Shown one piece after another: positions 1 through 9,332 of a stretch of 64,000 bases of DNA. Below the pieces are notes generated by a model. The model was given only the letters and a program-made list of their open reading frames with translations, made no database searches and was not told the origin of the DNA. The position numbers and the translations under genes were made by a program. The stretch is from CAXKXX01 sp964059975 (GTDB taxonomy: Bacteria; Pseudomonadota; Gammaproteobacteria; Enterobacterales; Enterobacteriaceae). Within the stretch, counting starts at the first letter, position 1. Each line of letters opens with the position of its first letter. The stretch lies in NCBI GenBank assembly GCA_964059975.1, contig CAXKXX010000002.1:62001-126000 (forward strand), written 5' to 3'.

Positions 1-968
1 TCATTACCGAATCGAACTAGATTAGTTCCTAGAATTTTTTCGGAGAGTGTGCGAAATAAGGACTCGGTCAGTTCAATTAAATCGTCGTAATCTGCGTAGG
101 CCATGTATAGTTCCATCATGGTAAACTCTGGATTATGGTGAGGGGATATTCCCTCATTTCGGAAATTACGATTGATCTCAAATACCTTCTCGAATCCACC
201 CACTACTAGACGCTTTAGGTATAACTCTGGTGCCACCCTAAGGTACGTTTTGATATTCAAGGCATTGTAGTGGGTAATAAACGGACGTGCGGATGCACCA
301 CCGGGCATCACCTGCATCATTGGAGTCTCGACTTCCATAAAACCGCGTTCTACCATAAAGTTACGCATCTCCATGATTAATTGAGAGCGTACCTTAAAAG
401 TATTGCGCGATCTTTCGTTAACGATCAAATCTAAGTAACGCTGGCGGTAGCGGCTTTCCTGGTCATTAAGGCCATGAAATTTATCCGGTAAAGGGCGCGT
501 CGCTTTAGTTAGCAAACGTAGCACCAGGCAGTGGATCGATAGTTCGCCGGTTTTAGTTTTGAACAACTTACCTCGTGCCCCGATAATATCACCTAGATCC
601 CAGCTCTTAAACTTATCGTTATAAACCTCTTCTGTCACTACATCGCATGCAACGTACAACTGAATGCGACCACTTATGTCCTGTAATGTGACAAACGATG
701 CTTTTCCCATGATGCGTCGGGTCATCATACGACCAGCAACACTAACTTCTATGTCTAGTTCCTTGAGTTCCTCAATTTTTTTGTCTTCATAAGTCGTGCG
801 CAACTTCTCAGAAGTGGTGTCGCGACGGAAATCATTTGGAAATGCTCTTCCATTTTTTCTTAGGATTAAGAGTTTCTCACGGCGAGATTTTATCTCGTTA
901 TTGAGATTCGCATTCTGATCAATACCTTTTAATTTCTGATCAATACCTTTTAATTGTTGTGCAGACAT
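1..968 (-). CDS. lysS: Lysyl-tRNA synthetase, class II (C-terminal part beyond window edge)
   Basis: Charges tRNA-Lys with lysine in the cytoplasm. The reading frame runs from an ATG at 968 to the window edge without a stop, giving about 322 residues of a protein that is about 505 in E. coli. The translation follows E. coli LysS throughout, including the anticodon-binding OB-fold region (FPNDFRRD, RRIMGKASFVTLQD) and class II motif 2 (FRNEGISPHHNPEFT). The start is set by similarity of the N-terminus and by the 9-bp gap to prfB, the same arrangement as the E. coli prfB-lysS operon. The extreme N-terminus contains an exact in-frame 21-bp tandem duplication (914-955) that repeats seven residues (LKGIDQ twice), in a non-conserved stretch before the fold begins. 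The C-terminal catalytic part cannot be judged. Confidence 0.97.
   Translation of the reverse strand, partial: MSAQQLKGIDQKLKGIDQNANLNNEIKSRREKLLILRKNGRAFPNDFRRDTTSEKLRTTYEDKKIEELKELDIEVSVAGRMMTRRIMGKASFVTLQDISGRIQLYVACDVVTEEVYNDKFKSWDLGDIIGARGKLFKTKTGELSIHCLVLRLLTKATRPLPDKFHGLNDQESRYRQRYLDLIVNERSRNTFKVRSQLIMEMRNFMVERGFMEVETPMMQVMPGGASARPFITHYNALNIKTYLRVAPELYLKRLVVGGFEKVFEINRNFRNEGISPHHNPEFTMMELYMAYADYDDLIELTESLFRTLSEKILGTNLVRFGN
914..955. repeat. Exact 21-bp tandem duplication inside lysS
   Basis: Positions 914-934 and 935-955 are identical. Being 21 bp, the duplication keeps the lysS frame and only adds seven residues to the disordered N-terminus. It is the only coding example of the exact two-copy tandem duplications found in several gaps of this window. 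Confidence 0.95.
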
Positions 969-977
969 TTAGATTTC

Positions 978-2076
978 CTATAGACCTGATTTTAAGCTTG
1001 CTTCAATAAATGTATCCAGATCGCCATTCAATACGGCTTGAGTGTTACGTATTTCAACATTAGTACGCAAATCTTTAATTCGGGAGTCATCTAGTACATA
1101 AGAACGAATCTGACTACCCCAGCCAATATCAGCTTTGTTATCTTCCATTTGTTTTTTATCGGCATTTTTCTTTTTTATTTCAAGTTCATATAGCTTTGCT
1201 CGTAACTGCTTAAGCGCTTGATCCTTATTTTTATGCTGAGAACGGTCGTTTTGGCATTGCACTACAGTATTAGTTGGAAGGTGGGTAATACGCACTGCCG
1301 ATTCAGTTTTATTTACATGTTGACCGCCTGCTCCAGATGCCCTATAAACATCGATGCGTAGATCTTCGTGCCTAATTTCAATATCAATATCGTCATTCAC
1401 TTCAGGATAAACAAAGACTGAAGCGAATGACGTATGCCGTCGGCGACCTGAGTCAAATGGGCTTTTACGTACCAAACGATGCACACCGGTTTCGGTGCGT
1501 AACCTACCAAATGCATAATCACCAGTAACTTTTATGGTTGCGGATTTTAGGCCTGCAACATCTCCGCTAGATTCTTCAATCATTTCAGTATTCAAAGCCT
1601 TAGAATCTGCCCACCGCAGATACATACGAAGCAGCATGCTGGCCCAGTCTTGCGCTTCAGTGCCGCCAGAGCCTGACTGAATATCTAGATAACAATCTGC
1701 ATTGTCGTATTTACCAGAAAACATACGGTAGAACTTAATCTGATCGATCTTACTTATCAGTTGATTAATCTCGATCATTGCCTCATTTAGAATTTTTCTA
1801 TCTTCTGTTTCTGCTGCTAATTCAATTAAAAAAGTAACATGATCTTCGCCTAATTTTAATTGGTCTATGGATTCGAGGATGGCTACTAACGCCGCGTGCT
1901 CTTTACTTAGTACCTGTGCACGTTCGGGTTTATTCCAGATATCAGGTTGCTGTAACTCGGCGTTGATTTCTTCTAGATATGCTTTCTTGGTATCATAGTC
2001 AAAGGTATTCTCGAAGAATAGAAGTCATCCTTGATAGATGCTCTATTTGAGTTTTTACTAGACTAATGTCAAGCAT
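978..2076 (-). CDS. prfB: Peptide chain release factor 2, with programmed +1 frameshift
   Basis: RF2 ends translation at UGA and UAA. The gene is in two frames. The ATG at 2076-2074 opens 25 codons (MLDISLVKTQ...ILREYL) that stop at an in-frame TGA (2001-1999). Skipping the T of that TGA continues without interruption (DYDTKKAYLEEINAEL...) to the stop at 978. The product is 365 residues, exactly the E. coli length, and the shift site CTT TGA C is conserved. The Shine-Dalgarno-like stimulator upstream of it (AGGGGG in E. coli) is not: the six bases there read CGAGAA. The SPF anticodon-mimic (VRKSPFDSG) and the GGQ catalytic motif (GASGAGGQHVN) are present. One usually conserved Gly after SPFDSG is Arg. 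It lies 181 bp after recJ and 9 bp before lysS, as in the enterobacterial recJ-prfB-lysS order. Confidence 0.96.
1998..2004 (-). promoter_or_regulatory. RF2 autoregulatory +1 frameshift site (CTT TGA C)
   Basis: The slippery CTT codon is followed by TGA and C, the poor termination context used by RF2 genes. When RF2 is scarce the ribosome pauses at TGA and slips +1. The spacing to the stimulator position is as in E. coli, but the stimulator has lost its G run, so the shift may be less efficient or less tightly regulated. Confidence 0.92.
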
Positions 2077-2257
2077 AGTTTTTGTCCTTGTAAGTTTATT
2101 TTTTAAATAATTATAACTTATTAAAATCAGAAATTTTAATAAGTTATATCCTTGGTTTATGGAAGATTGATAAACTGACATCAGATTAGTTAATTCTTTA
2201 GAAGTTAGAAGTCAGCTATATCTGATGTTGTAAGATCTTAAATCACTATCAATATAA

Positions 2258-3988
2258 TTAGTGTGGCCAAAGATGTTGAATTAGTAATTGAATATTTCGA
2301 TTCCCCCGAAATGTGTTGACATCGAGCTTATAAGCTAGCTCTACTTGTCGGACATTGCTATTCGGCCATAGCGCGGTGTCTACGTTGAAAGCGATGGCAT
2401 CGAGAATCTGTCCACCTACGAGTCGTTTTATATTTAACTTCAGATGTTTTTTTTTGAGTAATCTCTGTTTTAGGATTTGAAATGTACCATGGAAAATTGG
2501 CTCAGGGAAATTTTGGCCCCAAGGCCCACTATTGCGTACTAGCTCCGCCGTAGCTAGAGACAGATCACGTGCTGATAACTCGCCATCAGACCAGATAATT
2601 TGCTCTAGCGCTTCCGGATTAAGACATTCACCTGCTAATTCAGAAAAGCGCTGACGAAACTCAAAAAATTTCGCCTCTTTTAATAACAGTCCTGCCGCCA
2701 TAGCATGACCACCAAAAGTGATGATCAATCCGGGGTTTAACACATTTAGTTGCTCTAGTGCATTCCGCATGTGAAACCCGGGCACTGAACGACCGGATCC
2801 TTTTAAAATCCCGTCCTTTGCTAGAGCAAAAGCGATGACAGGACGGTGGAAACGTTCTTTCATGCGAGAAGCTAAAATACCTACTATTCCTTGGTGCCAT
2901 TTTGAATGGTAGATAGCTAATCCGTAAGGTAATTCATTAGTCCCGAATTCTATATTCTCGCACATATGCAATGCTTCTTTCTGCATACCTTGCTCGATCT
3001 CACGGCGCGTGTTATTCATCATATCGAGATCTCTGGCTAGAATACGCGCTTGTATCATATCTTCGGTCAATAGTAGCGCTACTCCAGAAGACATATCGTT
3101 CAGTCGTCCTGAAGCATTAATTCTCGGTCCTAGAACAAAGCCAAGATCGCTAGCTACCAATTTCTGGGAATCGTGATGGGCCACTTCGAGTAGCGCACGA
3201 ATACCTGGCCGACAATGTTCGGAACGGATACGCTGCAAGCCCTGATAGACTAGAATGCGATTATTGGTGTCTAAAGGTACCATGTCAGATACTGTACCCA
3301 ATGCCACCAGATCTAGCAGCTCCGCCAAATTGGGCTTTTCTAATTTACAGTGTGTAAACCAACCGCTATCGTACAACTTAGAGCGTAATGCCAGCATTAG
3401 ATAGAAGGCCACTCCGACGCCAGCTAAAGCTTTGGAGGGAAATGTGCATCCCGGTAAGTTAGGATTAACGATTGCCTCTGCCTCCGGTAGGGTGTGTCCT
3501 GGTAGATGGTGATCGGTTATTATGACCTGTATGGCATTGGCATGCGCTACGTCCACGGCTGAGTGGGCAGCAATGCCATTATCGACGGTCAGAATGAGCT
3601 TGGCGCCTCGTGCTGCCACCTGCTCTACAATTTCGGGGCTTAGACCATAGCCGTTTTCAGATCGGCTCGGCATTAGATAATCGACGTTTCCACCCATCCT
3701 TCGCAGCGCTAATACAATCAGTGCGGTGCTAGTAGCGCCGTCTACATCAAAATCACCCACTACGATAGTGGTACCGTATTCAGCTAGTACCTGTTCTAAA
3801 ATATGCACGGCAGTGTTGATGCCCGAGAGCTCTTGCCATGGGAGCATTCCTTTAACGCTACGCGTTAGTTCTTGCGCATTCTCAATGCCACGCAATGCAT
3901 ACAAACGGCGCAGCAATGGATGGAGGCTTGAAGGTAAATGACTATCGCTTCTTGCAGGCCTTTGGCGAAGTTGTACTTTTATCCCCAC
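2258..3988 (-). CDS. recJ: Single-stranded-DNA-specific 5'-3' exonuclease RecJ
   Basis: DHH-family nuclease of recombination and mismatch repair, 576 residues against 577 in E. coli. Metal-binding motifs are visible: GDFDVDG (residues 78-84), TVDNG (134-138), DHH (159-161), and the DHHA1 glycine motif GGHAMAAG in the second half. The likely start is a GTG at 3988, giving MGIKVQLRQ aligned to E. coli MKQQIQLRR. Retention of an intact recJ is notable because symbionts of this kind often lose recombination genes. Upstream, dsbC, xerD, fldB and the sdhE region expected from E. coli are absent or reduced to relics. Confidence 0.97.
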   Translation of the reverse strand: MGIKVQLRQRPARSDSHLPSSLHPLLRRLYALRGIENAQELTRSVKGMLPWQELSGINTAVHILEQVLAEYGTTIVVGDFDVDGATSTALIVLALRRMGGNVDYLMPSRSENGYGLSPEIVEQVAARGAKLILTVDNGIAAHSAVDVAHANAIQVIITDHHLPGHTLPEAEAIVNPNLPGCTFPSKALAGVGVAFYLMLALRSKLYDSGWFTHCKLEKPNLAELLDLVALGTVSDMVPLDTNNRILVYQGLQRIRSEHCRPGIRALLEVAHHDSQKLVASDLGFVLGPRINASGRLNDMSSGVALLLTEDMIQARILARDLDMMNNTRREIEQGMQKEALHMCENIEFGTNELPYGLAIYHSKWHQGIVGILASRMKERFHRPVIAFALAKDGILKGSGRSVPGFHMRNALEQLNVLNPGLIITFGGHAMAAGLLLKEAKFFEFRQRFSELAGECLNPEALEQIIWSDGELSARDLSLATAELVRNSGPWGQNFPEPIFHGTFQILKQRLLKKKHLKLNIKRLVGGQILDAIAFNVDTALWPNSNVRQVELAYKLDVNTFRGNRNIQLLIQHLWPH

Positions 3989-4065
3989 CAGATATTAAGT
4001 ATCTGATTGAGTTGTGATGTAATGTGTTCCCAGTAAGAGGCGATCTCTTTAAGTTCTTGGTAACA
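3979..4065 (-). pseudogene. Possible dsbC C-terminal remnant
   Basis: A 29-codon open stretch ends with TAA overlapping the recJ start. Its beginning (CYQELKEI) resembles the C-terminal tail of DsbC (GYQPPKEM in E. coli), and dsbC is the gene immediately upstream of recJ in E. coli with the same tight junction. The match is short, so this is a weak call resting mainly on position. Confidence 0.25.
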
Positions 4066-4109
4066 GGTGATGATCATACTGTTTTTATAAATAATCTATG
4101 GGATGTCCT

Positions 4110-4568
4110 GCTTTCTGCATTATGCATTAAGCGTAAGATGTTTATTGATATTAGTTTAAAAGTTGTTGTAGGACACTGTATCGCATTACATAGTCGCATT
4201 AAAGGTTTTAAGTATATAGGCGCTTTGATCCTCCGGATAAACGGATGTCTTTTTGTCTAAAATCTTAGTATCTCATGTAGAAATCGTAGATAGATAAAAG
4301 TAACATCTAAATTACTATACTCTTATATTTTTTTATAACTTATAGAATTATCTGCAATTGTTGTTGTTACTGAAATCTATAAAAAAGTATTTTTGATGCC
4401 TCGTAAAAATCGCTCAATCTTTTATTCTTGTGATCGACTCAGCAATAATTGATTAATGGTATTTACTAGAATTTTTTCTAAAATACCGCAAGGAAAGAGC
4501 CCACCGAATTTGCTTACCAAGCAAGGCACGTCTTTAATTACGAGTTGATCTAGTTTTCAATTTTGCAT
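4110..4568 (-). pseudogene. ubiT: Decayed ubiT (yhbT)-like SCP2 protein gene
   Basis: Reading the minus strand in one frame gives a protein similar to E. coli UbiT along its length, interrupted by at least four stops. Ordered anchor points are LDQL against LDKL at the start, a block with VPCLVS and GGLFP against GPSLLS and KLTPF, KIERFLRG against ELEFLEG, LDVTF against ADVSF, RRI against RRL, IYLKPLM against LYVKNLM, and QCP against QMP. UbiT is the sterol-carrier-like accessory protein of oxygen-independent ubiquinone synthesis, acting with UbiU and UbiV. In E. coli it is not next to recJ, so the relic implies a rearrangement before decay. The identification is by eye; a profile search would settle it. 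Confidence 0.5.
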
Positions 4569-5168
4569 CCGAATAAGCATAGTAAAGTGGTTTGCCTCAT
4601 ATGCACGAGCAAGCAGATTTTAGACTATGAAATACTGCTAACATTATCACATCGTCGGTATGTGCGGATCTAGTTTCGCTGTGCTCATAAAATATAAAGA
4701 TAGAGGTGATATCGTAATTTTTAAATTTATTGTTCTCGAGTGCACTGAAATATTTTATTAAGTACTGAAAGAATTAGGATTAATGTCTTCTTTTGGGTAA
4801 AAGATGCAACATATTTTCAGTATTATTTATTTATATTCACGATCAAAATACAGAATAATCAAGATTTTACTATACAAAAACTACGGCGTAGGCTCAATAG
4901 ATACGTACTTTTTTAATTTCCGTACCGTTAATATGCTTTAGAATAACATATTGACATTCAAACTATGTAGCCTCGTATTAAAAGACTATGGAGTGTTGTT
5001 TTAATAAGAAACGTTTTTAAGGCGTCAGTATTCTAAAAACGCTTCTCGAGATGCAGGTGTTGGGGTACTGCCCCTCTTATTACAGACAAGAGGCAAGCCT
5101 TATAAAGAATGTAACTGATAGAAGCCATCCTGTCGAGAGAACGTGGGGCTAGTTATTTTCGTACAAAT

Positions 5169-5197
5169 TTGTTTCCTACTCGGATGAGCTATATAAT
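5169..5197 (+). promoter_or_regulatory. Sigma-70 promoter of ygfZ
   Basis: TTGTTT at 5169-5174 and a perfect TATAAT at 5192-5197 are separated by 17 bp, 31 bp upstream of the ygfZ ATG. An AGG at 5218-5220 is a modest ribosome binding site. Confidence 0.7.
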
Positions 5198-5228
5198 AAA
5201 ACTGAGCAGGCATCTGTAGGTATTCACT

Positions 5229-6212
5229 ATGACATACACCATTCCCTTCCCATCTCGCCCTCCATTTTCCTCTCCACACTTACCTCTTATTCTGATCTCT
5301 CTGGAAGACTGGGCTTTAGTGACACTGCACGGGTCAGATGCGGTAAAATATCTTCAGAGCCAAGTGACTGCAGATATCTCTGTGGTGAGAGAGGAGCATC
5401 ATGTACTATGCGGTCACTGCGATGCTAAGGGAAAGATGTGGAGCACCCTCCGCCTCTTTCATTGCAGAGGGGGCTTCGCTTACTTAGTACGCCGTAGCGT
5501 TCTCGACATTCAGTTAAAGGCAATGAAGAAATACGCGACATTTTTTAGGGTCACTATCCTAGCCAATAACGATCTAGTCCTTTTAGGCGTGGCTGGACTG
5601 CAGGGGCGCTCTGCACTGGAAGGTATATTTACAACCTTGCCCGACACCCAACGTCAAGTGGTACAAGAAGGTGACGCCACTATACTGCATTTTACTGATC
5701 CCGCTGAGCGCTTTTTATTGATAGCTAATAATTCTGTTGCCAATCAGGTAATGACTGAGCTACATAATCGGGCAGCATTTAATAATAGCCGCCAGTGGTT
5801 GACATTAGATATTGAAGCCGGTTACCCGATTATAGACAACATTAATAATAAGCCATATCTAATTCCCCAAGCTGCTAACCTGCAAGCGTTACAGGGTATT
5901 AGCTTTAATAAAGGTTGCTATATTGGTCAAGAGATGGTGGCGCGGGCCAAGTTTCGAGGAGCTAACAAACGTTCTTTATATTGGCTGGAGGGTAAGTCTG
6001 TGCGCCCGATGACTCCAAAAGAAGATGTAGAATTGCAATTGGGAGAGCACTGGGTGCGAGCCGGAGCCGTTTTGGCCTCTAGCACGCTTGCCGATGGTAG
6101 ACTCTGGGTTCAGGTGGTGATGAATAGTAATCTGCATTCTATCAGCAAATTCCGAATACGGGAAGACCCCACTAGTCAGTTGACGATTAAGCCCCTTCCA
6201 TATAAATTATGA
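5229..6212 (+). CDS. ygfZ: Folate-binding iron-sulfur repair protein YgfZ
   Basis: Tetrahydrofolate-dependent protein (COG0354, GcvT-like fold) that supports activity or repair of certain Fe-S enzymes such as MiaB. Length is 327 against 326 in E. coli. The signature K-G-C-Y-x-G-Q-E is at residues 228-235 (KGCYIGQE), with the conserved cysteine at 230. It stands alone with its own promoter; in E. coli it is divergent from sdhE, which is missing here. The gene is intact and less AT-rich than its flanks. With ErpA elsewhere in the window it indicates that Fe-S maturation is maintained. Confidence 0.95.
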   Translation: MTYTIPFPSRPPFSSPHLPLILISLEDWALVTLHGSDAVKYLQSQVTADISVVREEHHVLCGHCDAKGKMWSTLRLFHCRGGFAYLVRRSVLDIQLKAMKKYATFFRVTILANNDLVLLGVAGLQGRSALEGIFTTLPDTQRQVVQEGDATILHFTDPAERFLLIANNSVANQVMTELHNRAAFNNSRQWLTLDIEAGYPIIDNINNKPYLIPQAANLQALQGISFNKGCYIGQEMVARAKFRGANKRSLYWLEGKSVRPMTPKEDVELQLGEHWVRAGAVLASSTLADGRLWVQVVMNSNLHSISKFRIREDPTSQLTIKPLPYKL

Positions 6213-6236
6213 ATCCTAGATGTTAAAATCTAGGAT
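6213..6236 (+). terminator. Hairpin directly after ygfZ
   Basis: Perfect 9-bp inverted repeat (ATCCTAGAT / ATCTAGGAT) with a 6-nt loop starting one base after the ygfZ stop. No T-run follows, so factor-independent termination is uncertain; it may only protect the 3' end. Confidence 0.5.
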
Positions 6237-7298
6237 CGAGGGTGCGAGAAAGCTATCTAATACTCAGTTTATTGCATAGGTATCGTGCGCCACACTAAGA
6301 GGCTTCGAAGAAGGATGGCGCATTAAAAATAGTAATCACTCTCTGCGGCTCAAAACGCGCCGAAAGACACTCTATTCATTCCGACTATCAGTGTCGCCCG
6401 CCAATATTTTATATACTAAAATAGGAGCTACTTCTCATAGCGTTAATTAACCAGTAAGACTCAAGTGCTTCTTTGGTTGTCAACTAAAGCTGACAGTCGA
6501 TTTGTATGACTACTGTGCAGCAAGACCGATGCGTTTTTTATAATCTGACTGCCCTTAAGGCGGTACCACCGTTACCTATTCTCTACTGAGAATGGGACGA
6601 AAACCTATGTAAGTATTGATATAATGCCTTGTCTTGGCAATTATTCTTAAGATACTGTTTGCGACCAGCGTCGAAATAATACGCACAAACCATCCCGGAT
6701 ACTTTAAAATCAAAAAATCTAGTACCGCATCAAAAAATTTTTCATTTTGTACAGAAGTGACGCTTTTTAATACGACGAAATTTACAGAAGTAGCAAAGAC
6801 CTAAAATTGGAGTGCAATACTTGTTCTTTCAGAGAATACGAAAGACTAGTAGGACCTGTGAGGATACTCAGGATTCGGTCCTTAGGTTCGCTAAGAAAGG
6901 TGCACTATAGATGAGTCTAAATAGCATTGAGAATATTTATATTGAAAATTCTAGTAACATATATCATCCGATCTATTCCGGAATGGCCAAGTGGGTCTTC
7001 TTGGCGAGTAAGAGGGTGATTCTGTTAGCAGATACCCAGTTTAGAGCGCAATCGTGTCACTTTTTTAGTAAGGATGAGATACTATTTATGTGATCCATAA
7101 ACCAGATTTTTGGGGGGCCAAACGATATTAGGAGAAATTCAGTCTACACATCTTAAGGACCTCTTATAGAAAATAGTAAACTTATAATAGCTAATAAGAC
7201 TCAAGATACCTCTCTATTTCAGAAGAAGATCATCGTGCAGTAACGCTTATCTTAAAATAAAGTTCGGATCTAGACAAAATAAGTCGAGACCACTATTT

Positions 7299-7344
7299 GT
7301 TTTATGATTCTTTAATCAACGGTTTTATGATGCTTTAATCAACG
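7299..7344. repeat. 23-bp tandem duplication, two copies, one mismatch
   Basis: Units 7299-7321 and 7322-7344 differ at one position. It belongs to the same two-copy duplication class as the other short tandem repeats in this window. Confidence 0.9.
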
Positions 7345-8055
7345 ATTTCTTTTGCTGCTCATCAAAACCTAATAAATAAGATGTAGGGCGATGCATGGCA
7401 GATTTTATGACTACAGATTGTCCGCGAGTGCTTTATCTCAGTATCTAAACATGCGTTTCGGGCTAAATAGCCAGAGATCAAAAAGGCTTCGATTGTCTGA
7501 TTACGTGGTCTATCGAATAGTGGGATCGAAACCATTAAATTCATCATTCATCCCCTATAGAACATTATCATCGGAAAAGACGAGTACTGTAATATGTGGG
7601 GCGATATTCCTGAAGGACAGAAAGTCCTCGCATATCCCAGAGTGAAGGTTTTCATGCGCATTCGTTCTATAAGGAACGCGTACGACTCATGACTCTACTT
7701 AGCTTACCTGATTTTCAATTTTCTTTAGCTTACTTAAACTTAAGTGTGGCATGTAGGCCAACATTTAAATCCTTAAATTTATTTTGTATTTACTGCAAGC
7801 TAGCGGTATGCTTAGACAAATTTTATATTTAGAAAAAATAATTATGTCAACTTCTAGCTTAGTAAAACCAATTTTATTAAAAGCATAGTAAAAATTGCTA
7901 ATTTTCACCACTACGTGATCCTCTACCTCCGAGGTTAACTTTTCGATATCTGTGCCGCTCGGCGCCGATCCTCCACCCGATCGAGTAAGCAATTAGCCGC
8001 GTGCTCCCGATTTTATTTTAACTACAAAGACTCAGCTGTTTAGGTAGGTACTTTT

Positions 8056-9267
8056 ATGTCGAGTAAGCTAGTACTAGTTCTTAACTGCGGTAGCTCATCG
8101 CTGAAGTTCGCGATTATTGATACCGCGAGTAACAACGAACATCTTTCTGGTTTGGCCGAGCGTTTATACCTGTCCGAATCCCGGATAAATTGGAAAATAG
8201 ACGATACCAAATACGAAGATAACTTAGGTGCTAGCGCTACGCATAGCGAAGCGGTTCTTTATATTGTCAATGCTATTTTAGCAAAAAAACCAGAGCTTTC
8301 TTCACAGATAAGCGCCATAGGACACCGTATTGTACATGGTGGAGAAAAATTTATTAATTCGGTCATCATCGATGATAATGTCCTGAGAAGCATCAAAGAT
8401 GCTGCGCCCTTTGCGCCATTGCATAACCCAGCCCACCTAATCGGTATTAAGGAATCCTTCAAATCTTTTCCTAAATTATCGGAAAAAAATGTTGCCGTAT
8501 TCGACACAGCCTTCCATCAGACCATGCCGGAATCATCCTATTTATATGCCTTACCTTACAAACTGTATCGTGATCATGGAATTCGTCGGTACGGTGCACA
8601 TGGAACTAGTCACTTCTACGTGACACAAGAAGCCGCGAAAATGCTGAAAAAGCCAATGAAAACAGTAAATCTAATTACCTGTCATTTGGGTAACGGTGGA
8701 TCCGTAACAGCGGTGCGTGAGGGTCGGTCCGTCGATACCTCAATGGGATTAACCCCGCTAGAGGGTCTAGTTATGGGCACTCGAAGTGGGGATATTGATC
8801 CAGCTATTATTTTTTATCTATATAATGTTCTGGGCATGACTATCGACGATATTAATGAAATGCTCACTAAAGATTCGGGTCTGATGGGCCTGACCGGCGT
8901 CAGCAGTGACTGCCGTTATATAGAAGAGAATTATGACAGTAAGCCTAATGCTAAGCGCGCGATGGACGTATTTTGCCATCGGCTTGCTAAATATATTGGT
9001 GCATACAGTACACTCATGAATGGACGCCTCGATGCGCTGATTTTCACTGGTGGTATCGGTGAAAATTCGATTAAAGTTCGAGAGCTGACCCTCAATAAAT
9101 TAGGTCTACTGGGCTTTAGTATCGATCCTGAACTCAATCTAGCCGCCCGATTCGGTAAATCTTATATAATTAGCAAAGATGAAAGCCGATTAGCGCTAGT
9201 TATTCCAAGCAATGAAGCCTGCGTCATTGCTCAGGAAACCTTTCGTCTTACTGCACAACGTGCTTAA
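8056..9267 (+). CDS. ackA: Acetate kinase
   Basis: Converts acetyl phosphate and ADP to acetate and ATP. 403 residues against 400 in E. coli. ASKHA-family motifs are intact: NCGSSSLKF near residues 10-18, GHRIVHGG around residue 90, and the C-terminal nucleotide-binding FTGGIGENS. An AGGTAGG element sits just upstream of the ATG. It is followed after 65 bp by pta, the standard ackA-pta operon. Together they allow substrate-level ATP from acetyl-CoA and control acetyl phosphate. Confidence 0.98.
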   Translation: MSSKLVLVLNCGSSSLKFAIIDTASNNEHLSGLAERLYLSESRINWKIDDTKYEDNLGASATHSEAVLYIVNAILAKKPELSSQISAIGHRIVHGGEKFINSVIIDDNVLRSIKDAAPFAPLHNPAHLIGIKESFKSFPKLSEKNVAVFDTAFHQTMPESSYLYALPYKLYRDHGIRRYGAHGTSHFYVTQEAAKMLKKPMKTVNLITCHLGNGGSVTAVREGRSVDTSMGLTPLEGLVMGTRSGDIDPAIIFYLYNVLGMTIDDINEMLTKDSGLMGLTGVSSDCRYIEENYDSKPNAKRAMDVFCHRLAKYIGAYSTLMNGRLDALIFTGGIGENSIKVRELTLNKLGLLGFSIDPELNLAARFGKSYIISKDESRLALVIPSNEACVIAQETFRLTAQRA

Positions 9268-9332
9268 AATGCGCACCAGGCAAAGCACATAATCTTATTA
9301 ATACCCACATTAACTGTGAAGAGAATCCTTCT

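Larger units (their letters stand above)
3989..5228. other. Gene-free stretch between recJ and ygfZ
   Basis: By E. coli order this interval held dsbC, xerD, fldB, ygfX and sdhE (about 3 kb), of which 1.24 kb remain. It contains the ubiT-like relic and a possible dsbC tail at its recJ end, and the ygfZ promoter at its other end. From 4570 to about 5160 I recognise nothing. Confidence 0.7.
6213..8055. other. Gene-free stretch between ygfZ and ackA
   Basis: About 1.8 kb with no recognisable gene. Short open stretches here, such as 7391-7645 and 7765-7992, show no family features. A hairpin with a 9-bp stem (one wobble pair) lies at 6575-6596. In E. coli yfbU and yfbV precede ackA; I could not recognise either. 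Confidence 0.6.

Noticed and set aside
6965..7055. Segment resembling the start of a class II tRNA (GGAATGGCCAAGTGGG)
   Set aside because: No matching acceptor stem and no T arm (no TTCRANT-like loop) downstream; only a short resemblance to tRNA-Ser/Leu D-arm sequence.
7391..7645. 84-codon plus-strand frame, with an overlapping minus-strand frame at 7362-7547
   Set aside because: Two overlapping opposite frames of similar quality and no homology to yfbU, yfbV or other expected neighbours; considered chance.
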